Below, one piece after another: positions 1 through 11,000 of a stretch of DNA of 64,000 nt. Below the pieces are notes generated by a model. It saw only the letters and a list, made by a program, of their open reading frames with translations, ran no database searches and had not been told where the DNA came from. Numbering within the stretch: position 1 is the first letter of the stretch; each line of letters begins with the position of its first letter. This DNA is from Pipra filicauda (lineage: Eukaryota > Chordata > Aves > Passeriformes > Pipridae). The translations under genes were made by a program, and so were the position numbers. The stretch covers positions 4,474,001 through 4,538,000 of the forward strand of contig NW_024103874.1 in NCBI RefSeq assembly GCF_003945595.2. The letters are read 5' to 3'.

Positions 1-1945
1 TTAAAGTTTATATGTAACAAACAAGCTGTCAGTAGCCCCCCAGCTACAGCAGCAGCCTGGCTTTCCTTCACCCAGGCTGGTTATTCTAACACCAAACTTT
101 TAACAGTTGTGGGTTTGGTTGTTTTGGTTTTTTTTTTTTAATTATTTTTTTTTTTCTTTTTGAAGTCGGTTGATGTCTGAAAACCATGTATAACTTTTAG
201 TTTGTGAGAAACTGTATGGTTAATGTAACTTTGTTTAATAACAAAACTGCAGAAACAAAACTGGAATAGCTCTACTTTCTTCATATAGAACTGATCAGCT
301 TTTCCTCTGTTCTGACACTTGTGTTGTTGAGTCTCACGTCAAGCTTCTCCCGGGTGAAGTGGAAAGTGGTGCGGTTTTGTGGCATGACTAGCATTTTTCT
401 CCATGAGAAATGCAGTATTACAGCCCTGGGTGAGAAGTTCACTGTACTCCTAGAACGCTAAGTTAATTCCATAGAGTATTTGGGCAACGACTGAGCGTAG
501 ACTTACTTGAATTTTCACTAGCTTGTTGGTTTTTTCCATTAAAAAATAAACACGTTTTTTAAGGGGGTTTAATATAAAATTAGTCTAGAACTATTTCACT
601 TTGTTTTTATGAACATGCCACATTGATAAGCAGCTTTAATCTGTAAAGTTTTTGGTACCTGCAAGAAGATATTCGAAAGCTATGCATTTTAGAGAAAGCA
701 TAAAGGTAGTGATATTGGTACTTCTAAGGATCTTTATATTAGTGTATATAAAATAGTTTGCATATACAAATATAATATATAATCTGTTTGAAATATTCTT
801 GAATGGTAGGGGCTGTGAAACATATTATAATTTATGGAAATATTGTACACAGTAAACAGACGTCTCAGTACACGAATGAACTTTTGTCATATGCATGAGA
901 AGTGTCTTATTTGGTGACTACTAATGAATGGGCTTTTGTTAACCCATTTTTGTTAGATAACCACTTTAACAAATATTATTAAATGCCACTTTGATCAGTT
1001 TTCTTTAGTGTAAAAATACATATTTTGTTCCACTGAATTTAGAACAATATGAAAATCACTTCTGTAAGAAGATTTGTTCCAAACTCAACGGTGGCAGACA
1101 GATCTGGTCATTAAGGGTGGTGCACTCACTCGTCCTCCCCCAGCCTTGCCTTTGGTGAAAGCAAATCAGATTTTTTTCATTAATGCTTTGTATGTGAAGC
1201 AGTTGGGTTGTAAAATATCCTGTCATATGCCCCTGCAGAAAGGCTGCATAGCAAGTGTGTTTTGATTAGGCTACAAATCTCCCTCCTTTTCCCAAAGCCA
1301 TCACCTCCCTGGTAACTGTCTTTGCTGTTCCCGTGTTTTGTTTCTGCCTGTCAAATCTAAGCTGAGCTGTGGTTGCTTCTGTTGTACAATGGAGGGATTT
1401 GTGAAGGGTGGGGGATCACAGGCTTCCCTGAAGATGAAGTGCTGGTGGTACTTTGAGAAATACTGAACTGCTTAATTTACATAGCTGGAAAAGCAGAGGC
1501 TGCTGCACAGAAACTTAACAGCAGAATTTTGAGTAAAGCATTTCCTCTCAAGACTTTTGAAGAGGCAAACATACACCTTGAAGCCAGGTGAAGTACCTCT
1601 CTCTCTTTAAGATGATTTCATTGAAACACTTTCAGCTCCTTCCACCCACATTGAAAGAAAAATTGAAAAGCACGTGGAGAGCATTTATGTAGCATTTGAA
1701 ATGTGTGAAATTACCTGGAAAGAATTCTGCCTCCTTTCCACTCCTTGTACATACAGGGGAAGCCATTACATTATTTTAGGGTGATTTTATTGTTTTTAAT
1801 TTGTAAAATTTATGCTTTGTATGCTTGAGTATAAGCTTAACGGCGCTACTTAAAAAAAATCCTTGACTAGATGAGTGTTGTTTGACTTATTTCAAACCTC
1901 CTTCTGTCCCAGTTGGTTACAAGCTCATTAAACGGAGTTGGAGCG
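1..1945 (+). other. Probable 3' UTR / 3' flank of an upstream + strand gene (GID8 by synteny)
   Basis: This is AT-rich sequence with no credible coding frame: short T and A runs, AATAAA at 545-550, and ATTAAA at 1927-1932 followed by a GT-rich stretch. It looks like a long vertebrate 3' UTR. In mammals the gene just upstream of SLC17A9 in the same orientation is GID8 (known from synteny, not seen here), so this could be its terminal exon. No GID8 codon is visible, so the assignment is inference only. Confidence 0.35.
1927..1932 (+). terminator. Candidate poly(A) signal ATTAAA
   Basis: An ATTAAA hexamer is followed within about 30 nt by a GT-rich segment (tgtgtcgtgtc), as expected downstream of a cleavage site. 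It is a candidate end for the upstream transcript. Transcript 3'-end data would decide between this and the AATAAA at 2383. Confidence 0.3.
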
Positions 1946-2382
1946 CGGTCCCTGTGTCGTGTCTTCACGGATACCGGGGCTGCTGCTGTCAGCCACGGCT
2001 GAGAGCATCCTTCAGATCCAGCACAGGAAAGGGGATGGAGTCAGGTTTTGCCCTACATCTGCCTCTAGGCTACAGGTTCTGACCTGCACTGTAGATCTCC
2101 CTACCCTCAGAAGCCATGCCAGCGTCAGTAATTGTTTGTGCTCTAATCTCCTTACTGAAAAGGGACCAGGAGGGTTTTTTGCTGTGCTGAGCAGTGGTGG
2201 CCCCAGCCCTGGTCCTGTCCCCAGCCCTGCTCCTCCTCTCGCTGCTTTGTGTGCTCAGCTGAGCACAGACGGAACACAAAGCTCACGAGCAGCACCCTCA
2301 AAACGATTTGTACTTCCCCATGGACACCTCGAGGTGCTACAAACTATTTTCATTCCTTTCTGCTCCCCTCCTGCCTTCGTAC

Positions 2383-2388
2383 AATAAA
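2383..2388 (+). terminator. Candidate poly(A) signal AATAAA
   Basis: A canonical AATAAA is followed 25-45 nt later by tggtgggctgcgtgttg, a GT-rich downstream element. It is an alternative, more distal end for the upstream transcript. Confidence 0.35.
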
Positions 2389-2399
2389 ATTAAGGACAA

Positions 2400-4550
2400 G
2401 GTTGGTCAAACTACTGGTGGGCTGCGTGTTGATGCATTCAGGCACCTTGGATGAGAAAGCCCTGTGTGTTGTGCTTTTCATGGTACATGGGGATTCACTA
2501 TCCTGCTACCTTATACCCCCTGGATGAATTTTCTTATTTTTCAGTGTATTGTTGTCTAGCGATTTTGCAAAGTTCTATTTAGCAGTAGAAACCCACATGT
2601 GTTTTCTTTATTCTGTGGACAAGTTGCTTGAGACTGCCCTTGGTTAGCAGGGAGCTTTCAAGCTGCAGCCGGCCTGTCCTTTCAGGAGACAACAATTGTC
2701 CATTATGGAATATGTGAGCCTATTGCTCCTTTCACACCCCTTCAGGATTTGCTCTTGATCTGTGCTTAACTTCATAAAATCTCCAAATAATTGAACCGTT
2801 GTGTGGATAAACTACAGTGATAGTAAATGTCAGGTCAAATATTAACCCAATAATCTTTTGTTTGGTTTAATCTTTTGACAGATTAAGCTGAACACAGGAA
2901 AAACCAGAGGAGATTATGTTCTTGTGTAAGATTATTTTTATTTTCTGTAGTCAGCACCTGTCTTCTGAGCTGATTCCATTTGCCATTTAATCAGCCCGGT
3001 GGGAGGTTTGCTTCCAGCAAATCATACAGCCATAAAAGGAATTATGTCTGTGTTTTTACTTTTAAAATTTATTTATGTGCATGTGATGGATGTTACACTC
3101 AAACACTTCTTTCAACTGCAGCTGGTTTTGACAGTGAAAGTAGCTTCTGATTTGAGAGGCAAATTAGTCAAGCTCCTAATTGAAGAGGTGACACTGAGTA
3201 GTACAAGGAGAGGAACCAAAGAGTACACAAAGAAAGAAAACTTGTGCTTGACTTCCAAACTGACTACTCACTAAAATTATGATTCAGTGTTGCAGTGTCA
3301 GTGTTGGAGATGTTTGCACCCCACAGCTGTGAGACTGAACACAGTATAACTCATACCTGGGTATGAGATAAGTTTTCAGTATTTGTCATTGCTTTACCAT
3401 GCCCAAGACCTTTTCAATCCTTTTCTGAGTTTATTACGTGAATTTCACTCATGTAGTTCCATCAGTGCTCATCTCCCCTCCTGCCTCGAATTAACTGAAC
3501 TCCAAACATACACACAATTTTAAGAAAATAAACAAACAACATATTGAACAAGGGTTTACATGTTTGGATGCAATTTACCATGACTTGGCTCCCTCTTCTG
3601 GAAACGGGCACAGTAGCAGAGTGAATAAAAATACTTCATAATTTTGTTTCCTGCCCAAATAAAGGGAGGGAAGCCTACAACCAGATAAAGGCTAACCTGT
3701 GGTTACCACACGTAGTTCCCCTCAGTAAAAGCTTGTTTTATTTGTTTTCTCTGTCGGTAGCATGTCTGTGTGACCATATGTGACTGCCACAGGCCTCAGA
3801 AGTCTCTCTCTTCTGAGTAAGAAATACCAAAGCAAAGGATAAAGTAGGACTTAATGATTTTTGCTTTTTCTGCAACCTCCTTCTCCTGGAGCTGCCTCCG
3901 GTGTAAAATCCTTTTACTATTCCACTCTCAAAGGTTCAGCTCAATAATACTGTTCTCCCTCGTGACTTAAATAGCAGACTGCTCATCAGGGACCTGCCAA
4001 AGATTCACGTTGGGAGAATAATGTGTAAATTACCTAAATATTAGTCTGCTAAAGGCTTAAGAACAAGCATTTAGAGGTTGCTGGCAGCAGGAGCAGTAGG
4101 CGTCTGCCCTGCACCTGCGCGTTTTGGTGCTGCCCAGAAGCTCAAGTACCTTTCCCAAGGGCCATGTACGACCTTGCTCAGGCTGTGCGGCAGCTTCTCC
4201 ATCCTCTGCCGAGCTGAAGTTTTGCCGTGCCTGCATCCAGGCTGCTATCGGCCACACCATCGCCTGAACGATGTCTTAACAAGGCTCCTCCGCCTGCTCG
4301 TTCATGTTCTTGAAATGAGTCACGAGTCCTTTTGTTTTGGACTGAGATAACATCATTTTAATTATTTATGTCCATAAAGGAGCCTGGTTATCTTTTCCAG
4401 ATACTTACAACAAGGCATCACTTCTATCCAACAGAGTTAGATCAAGCTGTAAGAATACTTACCCCTATTTAATTTTTCCTCAAATTCTTCGGATGGGAAT
4501 ACCATATCTGTTCCAATCCTTTAAAAAACAGAGACTTTTCTGCCGGCAAA
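2400..4550. other. Intergenic spacer upstream of SLC17A9
   Basis: About 2.1 kb separates the last upstream poly(A) candidate from the SLC17A9 CpG island. Reading frames are short and show no recognisable protein. GC content rises around 4080-4260. No repeat family was recognised. Confidence 0.5.
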
Positions 4551-4785
4551 ACTGCGAAAGCTGTGGGAGCAGGGAGCGGATTCCCCTCCCAGGTATCGGA
4601 GGGGCAGGACACACCCTGGACAGTCCCCTCTTTCCCTGCCCTCCACGGGGGCGTCAGTAATTACCGGAGGGGGAGGAAAGGAGCAGATCCCAGCCGTCCG
4701 TGGGAGCTGGAGCGGGCGAACATCGCCTGCCCCGGGCCGAGCCCTGCGGGTCCGAGGCTGCCCCGGGATAGGGACTGGGGCTGGC

Positions 4786-4799
4786 GGGACTTCCCGGAA
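4786..4799 (+). promoter_or_regulatory. Overlapping NF-kB and STAT/GAS consensus motifs
   Basis: GGGACTTCCC (4786-4795) matches the NF-kB consensus GGGRNNYYCC. TTCCCGGAA (4791-4799) matches the STAT consensus TTCN3GAA. The two share TTCCC and lie 110-125 bp before the start codon. This is motif-level evidence only; no occupancy is implied. Confidence 0.45.
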
Positions 4800-4807
4800 C
4801 GAACGGC

Positions 4808-4815
4808 GGGCGGGG
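4808..4815 (+). promoter_or_regulatory. GC box (Sp/KLF type)
   Basis: GGGCGGGG lies within a run of G and GGCGG repeats about 95 bp before the start codon. This is typical of CpG-island promoters. Confidence 0.4.
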
Positions 4816-4832
4816 GCGGCGGGAGGCGCTGA

Positions 4833-4838
4833 CACGTG
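4833..4838. promoter_or_regulatory. CACGTG E-box
   Basis: A palindromic CACGTG (class B E-box, bound by the USF, MITF/TFE and MYC families) lies 71 bp before the start codon. A TFE/MITF link would suit a transporter of acidic secretory organelles, but the flanks (GACACGTGGC) are not a full CLEAR motif. The functional reading is speculative. Confidence 0.35.
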
Positions 4839-4875
4839 GCCGGCCCGGGGGGGAGGGAGCCCGGCGGCCGCCGCG

Positions 4876-4881
4876 ATGTGA
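4876..4881 (+). promoter_or_regulatory. Start-stop upstream ORF (ATG TGA)
   Basis: An ATG followed immediately by TGA lies 27 nt before the main ATG, with G at -3. If transcripts begin upstream of it, ribosomes could initiate and terminate here before reaching the main start, which has a poorer context (C at -3). Its relevance depends on the unknown transcription start. Confidence 0.4.
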
Positions 4882-4908
4882 GCCGGGGAGGCGGAAGGCG
4901 CTGCCCGC

Positions 4909-5006
4909 ATGGCCGCGGGGGGCGGCGGCAGGAATGTGCCCGTGGGCACCGCCGAGCGCGGCCCCCACGACGGCATGAGGCGCGATGGAGACCCGTACTG
5001 GTCCAG
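4909..5006 (+). CDS. SLC17A9: SLC17A9 coding exon 1 (residues 1-32 and part of 33)
   Basis: It starts at the ATG at 4909 (C at -3, G at +4) and encodes a Gly/Arg-rich cytosolic N terminus ending DGDPYWS, with the split Arg33 completed in exon 2. The donor AG/GTAAGG is strong. The segment RRDGDPYWSR resembles the mammalian N terminus just before helix 1, which supports the frame. Met23 (4975-4977) is an alternative in-frame start with a better -3 base. Confidence 0.88.
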
Positions 5007-8000
5007 GTAAGGCTGGACCCGCTCCCGGGAAAGCCGCTCCCCTGCTTGCGGGGCTCTCCCCGCATCCCGCCGGCCGGTGCCTTCCCGGCCCCGGGACCCG
5101 CCGCATCCTCGGTGCCCTCCTCCCACAGCTCCTGGGAAAGATGCGGTTCCTGGATGGAAGGGGTCGCGCGGCGGTTTCGGTGCTCCCCGTCGGGCCGAGA
5201 CCCTCTCCCCGGCCCCGGCGCTGCCCTCCGGGGGCACCGCAGGACGGGGTCGGGGGACATGGTCCCACCCGCTGTCTCACCCCATCAACCTCCAACAGAG
5301 ACGGTAGAAGGAAGGGGGGAGATAGGGAATGGCTGTGAAACACGGGGGAAAAACGTCTCTTGAGTTTATTTCTGGCCTGTTGTCAGTGAATCAAACGCGA
5401 AACCGCTGTCAAGTTCTTATCAAAGTGTTCCAGCGGGGATGTTTGTACTGGCGATATTCATTCATTAAGATAAAGTCTGGAATAGTAGCTGAGCAGCAGC
5501 TAGACAGCTTGAATTGCTCCTTAAGTAAAGTAATTAAAATACCTAAAAATACGATTGAGCCCAAACTGACCACTTTTAACAACAGGGACATGGGCAAACA
5601 CAGGGTGCTCCAGTGTTTGGAGCAGAAACTGGGACACTTGGGACAGGGCTGCTCCTCTCTGTCACCCTGGGAATGTCATCCAGCACCTCGACCTCAGGAT
5701 CTGCCCCTTCTCCCACCGAGGGTTGGATGAGATGACGATTCCGAAGTACCAGTGGGGCAGCTGGAAGTGATGGTCAGAGGGTTTTCCAAACCATGAGTCC
5801 CTGGACTCCATGTGCTTTTGAAATTTGGCTCAGTTTAACACTGCCACGAAAAGGAACTGTCTTGTGGCTGCCACTGTGGTGGGCACCCCTGGGGCTCCCC
5901 TCTGCCCCTCTGGGCTGGTGTGAACCCGTGGGGAACTCCCCTTGGCAGGAGAGCAGAGGGGCAGCCACAGGGCAGGTGGCAGCGGTGCCAATGCACGGGA
6001 ACATGTGGCCAAAGGGAAGAATTGCCCCTTCCAGCTGCAATTAACCGTTGGATAAATTGGTATTCATCATCAATTGCTTCCCGCAGTGTCAGCAGGTCCA
6101 TAGCCAGTTTTAATTTGCTGTCCCAAGGGAAACTTTTCCTGCAGTCAGAGACCGGGAAGTCTAATCAAACCCATGCTCATCTCAAGAGTAAGGAGGTGGG
6201 TCTCAAGAAGGCCTTTGGCACTTGGGGTGCTTAAAATTTGAAGATTCTTTCCCCCTAAGGCACTTAAAAAAATTCCTTCTCTCTGTCTCCCTCTTGCTAA
6301 CTTTTCCCTAAGTCTTTGTGAAGTGGGAGTGGTGGGGACCCCACACCAGATTTTTATGAAGCAAAACTTTAGTTTATATGTTTTTTCTCTAGAAAAAAAA
6401 TAATATATTTGACCAGAACAAGCCCTTCAAATCTCTTCAAAAAATGCAAACCATCGATAACACTTTCCAAACCAAAATGCACTGCTATGAAGACAACCTG
6501 TTGATTAAGACATACCTATTTTAAGTGATTCTGACCATCTTAAGTGCTGCTAGTAACTGTGAAAAACCTGTTAATGGGAGGGAGCAGCAGGATATCCCTA
6601 AAGCCCATCAGATCATTATCTATATTGCTGTAATTCACAGAAGCTGAGATCATGTCCCCATTGTTTGGTGTAGACACACGTGTGGTCACAGCCCTTAGTT
6701 GGGGAGGTTTTATGGAGGTTTTATTGCCTAAGTAAACTGGGCAGGTCGAGTGTGGGACAGAGGGAGCAGAGAGGGGGAGCGATGCACCAGATCACTCAAG
6801 CAGGTTGCTCGAGTTCTCTAAAGTACCTCACTGAGTGGTTTGGTGGACAGTTTTGCAACAATTTCCAAGTAGTGAGTTATTGCCATGGAGGCAAGGTGTT
6901 AATAAGTGAGGGAAGTGACACAGGTTCTCCTTTCATGCTCCAACAAAAGTCCTGCCAGGCAGCCTTCCAAGATCAGTCCCCACCATCAGTGCAAGGAGAG
7001 ATAAACTCTTATCTTGGCAGGTTTCTTTTTCCATCTTTGTTCATGCTGCTGCTTCTTTTGTCGTCCCTTTTTTCAGATGGCTTTTCCTTCCTCTTCCACT
7101 ATTCTTGCCCTGTCTTTTCCCCTGCCTTTCCCCAACTTTTCTGCAGGTTTCCGATGGCTCCTTTATTACACGTCTCGTCTTCTAAGAACAGCACTTGGGG
7201 ATTTCTATTTGGGGCTTGAAAAAGCCCACGTGTTTATGTAGCACATCTGGACAGTTATAAAGTGCTTTTTAATGCTGATCTTAACATGCCAAAGCAGGAC
7301 TTCTCAGGCAGTGGATGTGTTTAAGCATCTCTGGTTTAACTGGGGGAAGGCTCGAAGCAGTGAGAAGAGAAATCAGTTGCTGAAGGTTGCACACAAAGCC
7401 ACGAGCAGATCCAGCAGTGGACGTGGGGTTCACATTTTGGATGGTGCCTCCTGGAGAGAAATACAACGTGGAAAAGTCGCTGTGTCCTGGGAAGCAAATG
7501 ACTTCTGAAACCGCTCTCCATCTCCCAGCCTCTGGCTACACCTGAAGACAAGGGGTGATTATAGCAATTTCTTTAAGCTCCAGAGATAAAAGGAGTCTTA
7601 CCATCGGCCACAGGCTGGTCTCCAATCGCCTGACCTGCTCTTTGCCCGGAGACAATGGTCACGCTGTTTTTTTTTGAGTTCTGTGCTCCGATCTTTTGTA
7701 CACGTGATGTTGCAGCTTTATCTGGTCGGGGTTTTTTTGGTGGTTGGGATTTTTATTGTACAAGTTCCTCACCCTAGTTTTAATCTTGACCTTGCTGAGA
7801 ACTTTTTTTCACGTGGAAAATGTAAGGAGGACATGCATTTCATTCCTGGCTGATCTGTGTAATGTCCTCCCATCAGTATGCAAAGTGCACCTGTGCTTTA
7901 TTATTATGTTTTCTCACCACCTCCACCTGGACTCAACAACTATTTCCAGCTCATATGAGCTGATGAAATCTAATTTCATCTTTGCTTTTGCCGAAAGCAA

Positions 8001-11000
8001 GAAATGAAGAGAGGGAATAAACCCAGAGCTCTCTTGCTGAACACCACTTTGTTGCCATCTGTGGCTCTGAGGAGGGAGCTTGAGCACAGGAGGCGGACAG
8101 GAAGCCAGCAGCTTTCCCAGGAAAAAAAAGCCCTGTGTCCTCTGTGCTGCTCTTGTTGGCTGCTAGCTGGATTGGGAAAAAAACAACAACCAAACCTCCT
8201 CTAAACCCCAAAGCTACTTTTGACAGCGACAGATCATTAGCTTGGAGCCAGTCTGCATCATGACAAAATAAACTCCAGGAAGGGGGGAAAACCTCTTTCC
8301 TGACAAGCATGTTAGATTTTCAAGGGAAGGAGAAGTTGTTGTCGAGAAAAACAAAGAGTGAGAAGTGAGAGGACTGTCAAAGTGGGTTAAAAATAACTAT
8401 CTGGGTATTATCTTGTCACACAGGAGTGTGCACGGCTGCTGTGTTTGTGCCGTGTCAGTCAGTCCTGGTTGTGTTGGAGGTCACTGTAAATTAAAGCCGT
8501 GGGCAGGTAAGCTGGAAAAAAGGTTTTTGAAGGGTGAAGATCCCATGGAGCTGGGAATGGCTGACAAGGAGGGAAACGTTCCCATACTGTGGTGTGACAG
8601 GTGACCAGGCACAGGGGAACCCACAGGCACTGGCTGTGTGTCCTGGGGACATTCCCCTGGAGGTGGCCTCATGCTTGGGTGTCCTGGGTTTGGAGCTGGT
8701 GGCGTGGCTGGGAGCTCAGTGCCACCACATGGGCTCATCTCCATCCTGCTCTGGGGTTCTTGCAGGGTCTGGTGAGTGGTGGCTGGGATGAGCAAGAGGG
8801 CTGCGGGCACTGGAGGTGACTCCAGTGATGTGCTTGCCACGTATCTCCCACAGAACTATTTTTATCTCTTTTTAGAGAGGGGAGCTGAGGTAGAGATGCC
8901 CTCCTTGGGAGGAGGGTGTTAATGCTGTGCTATCAATACCTGTGCCCATCTGATGCAGATCAGGAGCTGCAGCTCCCAATTCTTCTTCCAGTTATGGAAA
9001 ACACCCACAAACATTGGAGATGGCTTCTGGCCAAGAGCTGTTGCTGGGACAGGCTGTTCGTAGTCTTGCTGTCTAACACAGCTCTCTTACTACCTGAAAA
9101 TACCCAGCGGTCCAGACTCGTGCCTTGGAGGGGACCAAACTGTGATCTAATTGATTGCCTGAGCTCCAGCAGGTCCATCTCAACAGTGACCTGCAGTGTC
9201 TGCCAACAGCCCTGCACACTGGGGAAAAGGAGGGAGGCGAGTCAAGAGAAATAAAGTTGAATAAATATTTGCTCTGTGGCATCTACTGGAGAAATTCCTC
9301 CAGCAGGAAAACGCACTGCAAATAAAGATAGCCTGTGCTGCTGGCTCTCCTTCCACTGCCGGATGGCTCAGCTTGGTTTTGTCCCTTTGGGAATCTCAGG
9401 CATCCTTGAAAATCCATCCTAACCACCATGCCCTGGGCAGGGCATCCATTAGGTTGGTGGGAGCTGGGTCCCAGGGAAATCAGTGGATGCTTCGAAGCAA
9501 AGCCATGACCACTCAGTGCCTGGGGCTGCAGTTGGAGGAGGAGAACCAAGGAACATCAGGCAGGGCTGCTGCCGTACAAAAAAGCCACCCAGGATGAGTC
9601 ATTAGGGCTTGAGCTAATTGTCGTCTGTCTGGGTGGTGGTTGGAGGTTTGTGAAATAGGAAGTGTTTTCTGGCTGCATGACTGCTTTGCTTGGTGAAGAG
9701 GGTCTGGGTGAGGTGAGAAGGGGATGCACCTGCAGTGCCTGTCTCTTGTGAGCAGAAGGGGATGATGGATGAGGAGGGCACAGGCTGGGCAGTGAGGAGC
9801 TGCTGCTGTCACACAGCACCCAGTGAAGGCAATTAGGTGGCTCCAGACACGCTCCAGTGATTCACCTGGTGATGGTCTGGAGGGCTGGCCCCTCTCATGG
9901 GGTGTCTGTCACATGTAGCCAGGGCTTGGCCAGGACTGGCACAGGGCTGTGGGGAGGTGCTGGATCTGTCCCTGTGCCTGGTGAGACAGGACAACAACAG
10001 CTGTGACTTCTATAGGTTCAGATGTGCTTTGCTCTGACTCAGGGTGGTTGTTTCCAGCACAGCTTATCCCTCCCTCCCTCCCTCATCAGGGGACCCATCA
10101 AATTTAATTTGTTAACATCTGCTTCTCAGATGGCTGATGTCACCCACAAAAACTTTTGTTTGATTTGTCATTATTCCTTAGTTTTTGAAGGAGGGTTTTA
10201 ATTCCTCCCTTTGTGCTAGTCCAGGTTCCTCCTGTAACCTTTGCTGTTGTTGTTTTGCACTGAGCAGAACACTGACTCATCAGCAGCCTCTGTGATAGCT
10301 ATAATTAGGAGAAAATGTATTTACAAAGCTCTTCCCTCTGATGCAAGCATGTCATTGTCCTTGCAGAGAAATCATTCCTGCCATGCTTTCAGGTGGGTGT
10401 GGGCAGCTACTGATTACATTTGATTTGCGTGGATTTTCCTAGCTGGATATGCCACCTATGGAGGAAGTGGTAGTCTGAAGATGTTGTTACAGTTCCCACT
10501 TAATTTGAGCCCAAGTCTCTACTGATGCATTTAAACATACAGGAAAAGAATATAGAATGGAGTAGTAGTCAAAGAGAACATTGAGATTGTGTCATATACC
10601 CAGAGACTTATTTAGTGCTTTGGAAAAAGAATTAAAGTCAAGAGAAAAATATTCCCTGGAGTTCTGTCAAAACATCAGCTGGGGAGGAGGCTTCCTGGGA
10701 GAACATCTCTACTTGGGAGTCCCTCTGTATCTGAGCTGTGCTTTGAGTGGTGTTCTGCTCTGCAGAGACCCACGTGGCACTTTGTGCCCCCACTCTCATC
10801 CAAGTCAGACTTGCTGTGTGGAGACCCCAGCACTGCTGGCCTGGCTGCCTCCCCCTACCACCCAAACCCCCTTGGGTGACGCTCTCCACCTCACTGGGGC
10901 AAGAAGAGAAGCTGTGAGTTCACAGCATGCCCTCCTGTGCCTCTACCCTGAAGCCAGAGCTGCCCTGCTCATCCCTTTTGGGGTTCAATCCCTTAGGACC

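Larger units (their letters stand above)
4555..5320 (+). promoter_or_regulatory. SLC17A9: CpG-island promoter of SLC17A9
   Basis: GC and CpG density rise sharply relative to both flanks, and coding exon 1 (4909-5006) lies inside. The segment contains a GC box, a CACGTG E-box and an overlapping kappaB/GAS-like element. I see no TATA box at a sensible distance, so dispersed initiation is likely. The long open frames on both strands here (up to about 240 codons) reflect stop-poor GC-rich DNA rather than extra genes. The transcription start cannot be placed from sequence alone. Confidence 0.8.

Noticed and set aside
4521..5343. Long - strand open frames (199-238 codons) in the CpG island
   Set aside because: Overlapping frames are all open because the DNA is GC-rich and stop-poor. 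The peptides are Pro/Arg/Gly-rich with no domain, and they overlap SLC17A9 exon 1.
5700..5745. GGTTGGATGAGATGACGATTCC resembling a CR1 3' end
   Set aside because: Too short, and without the flanking CR1 body or tail, to call.
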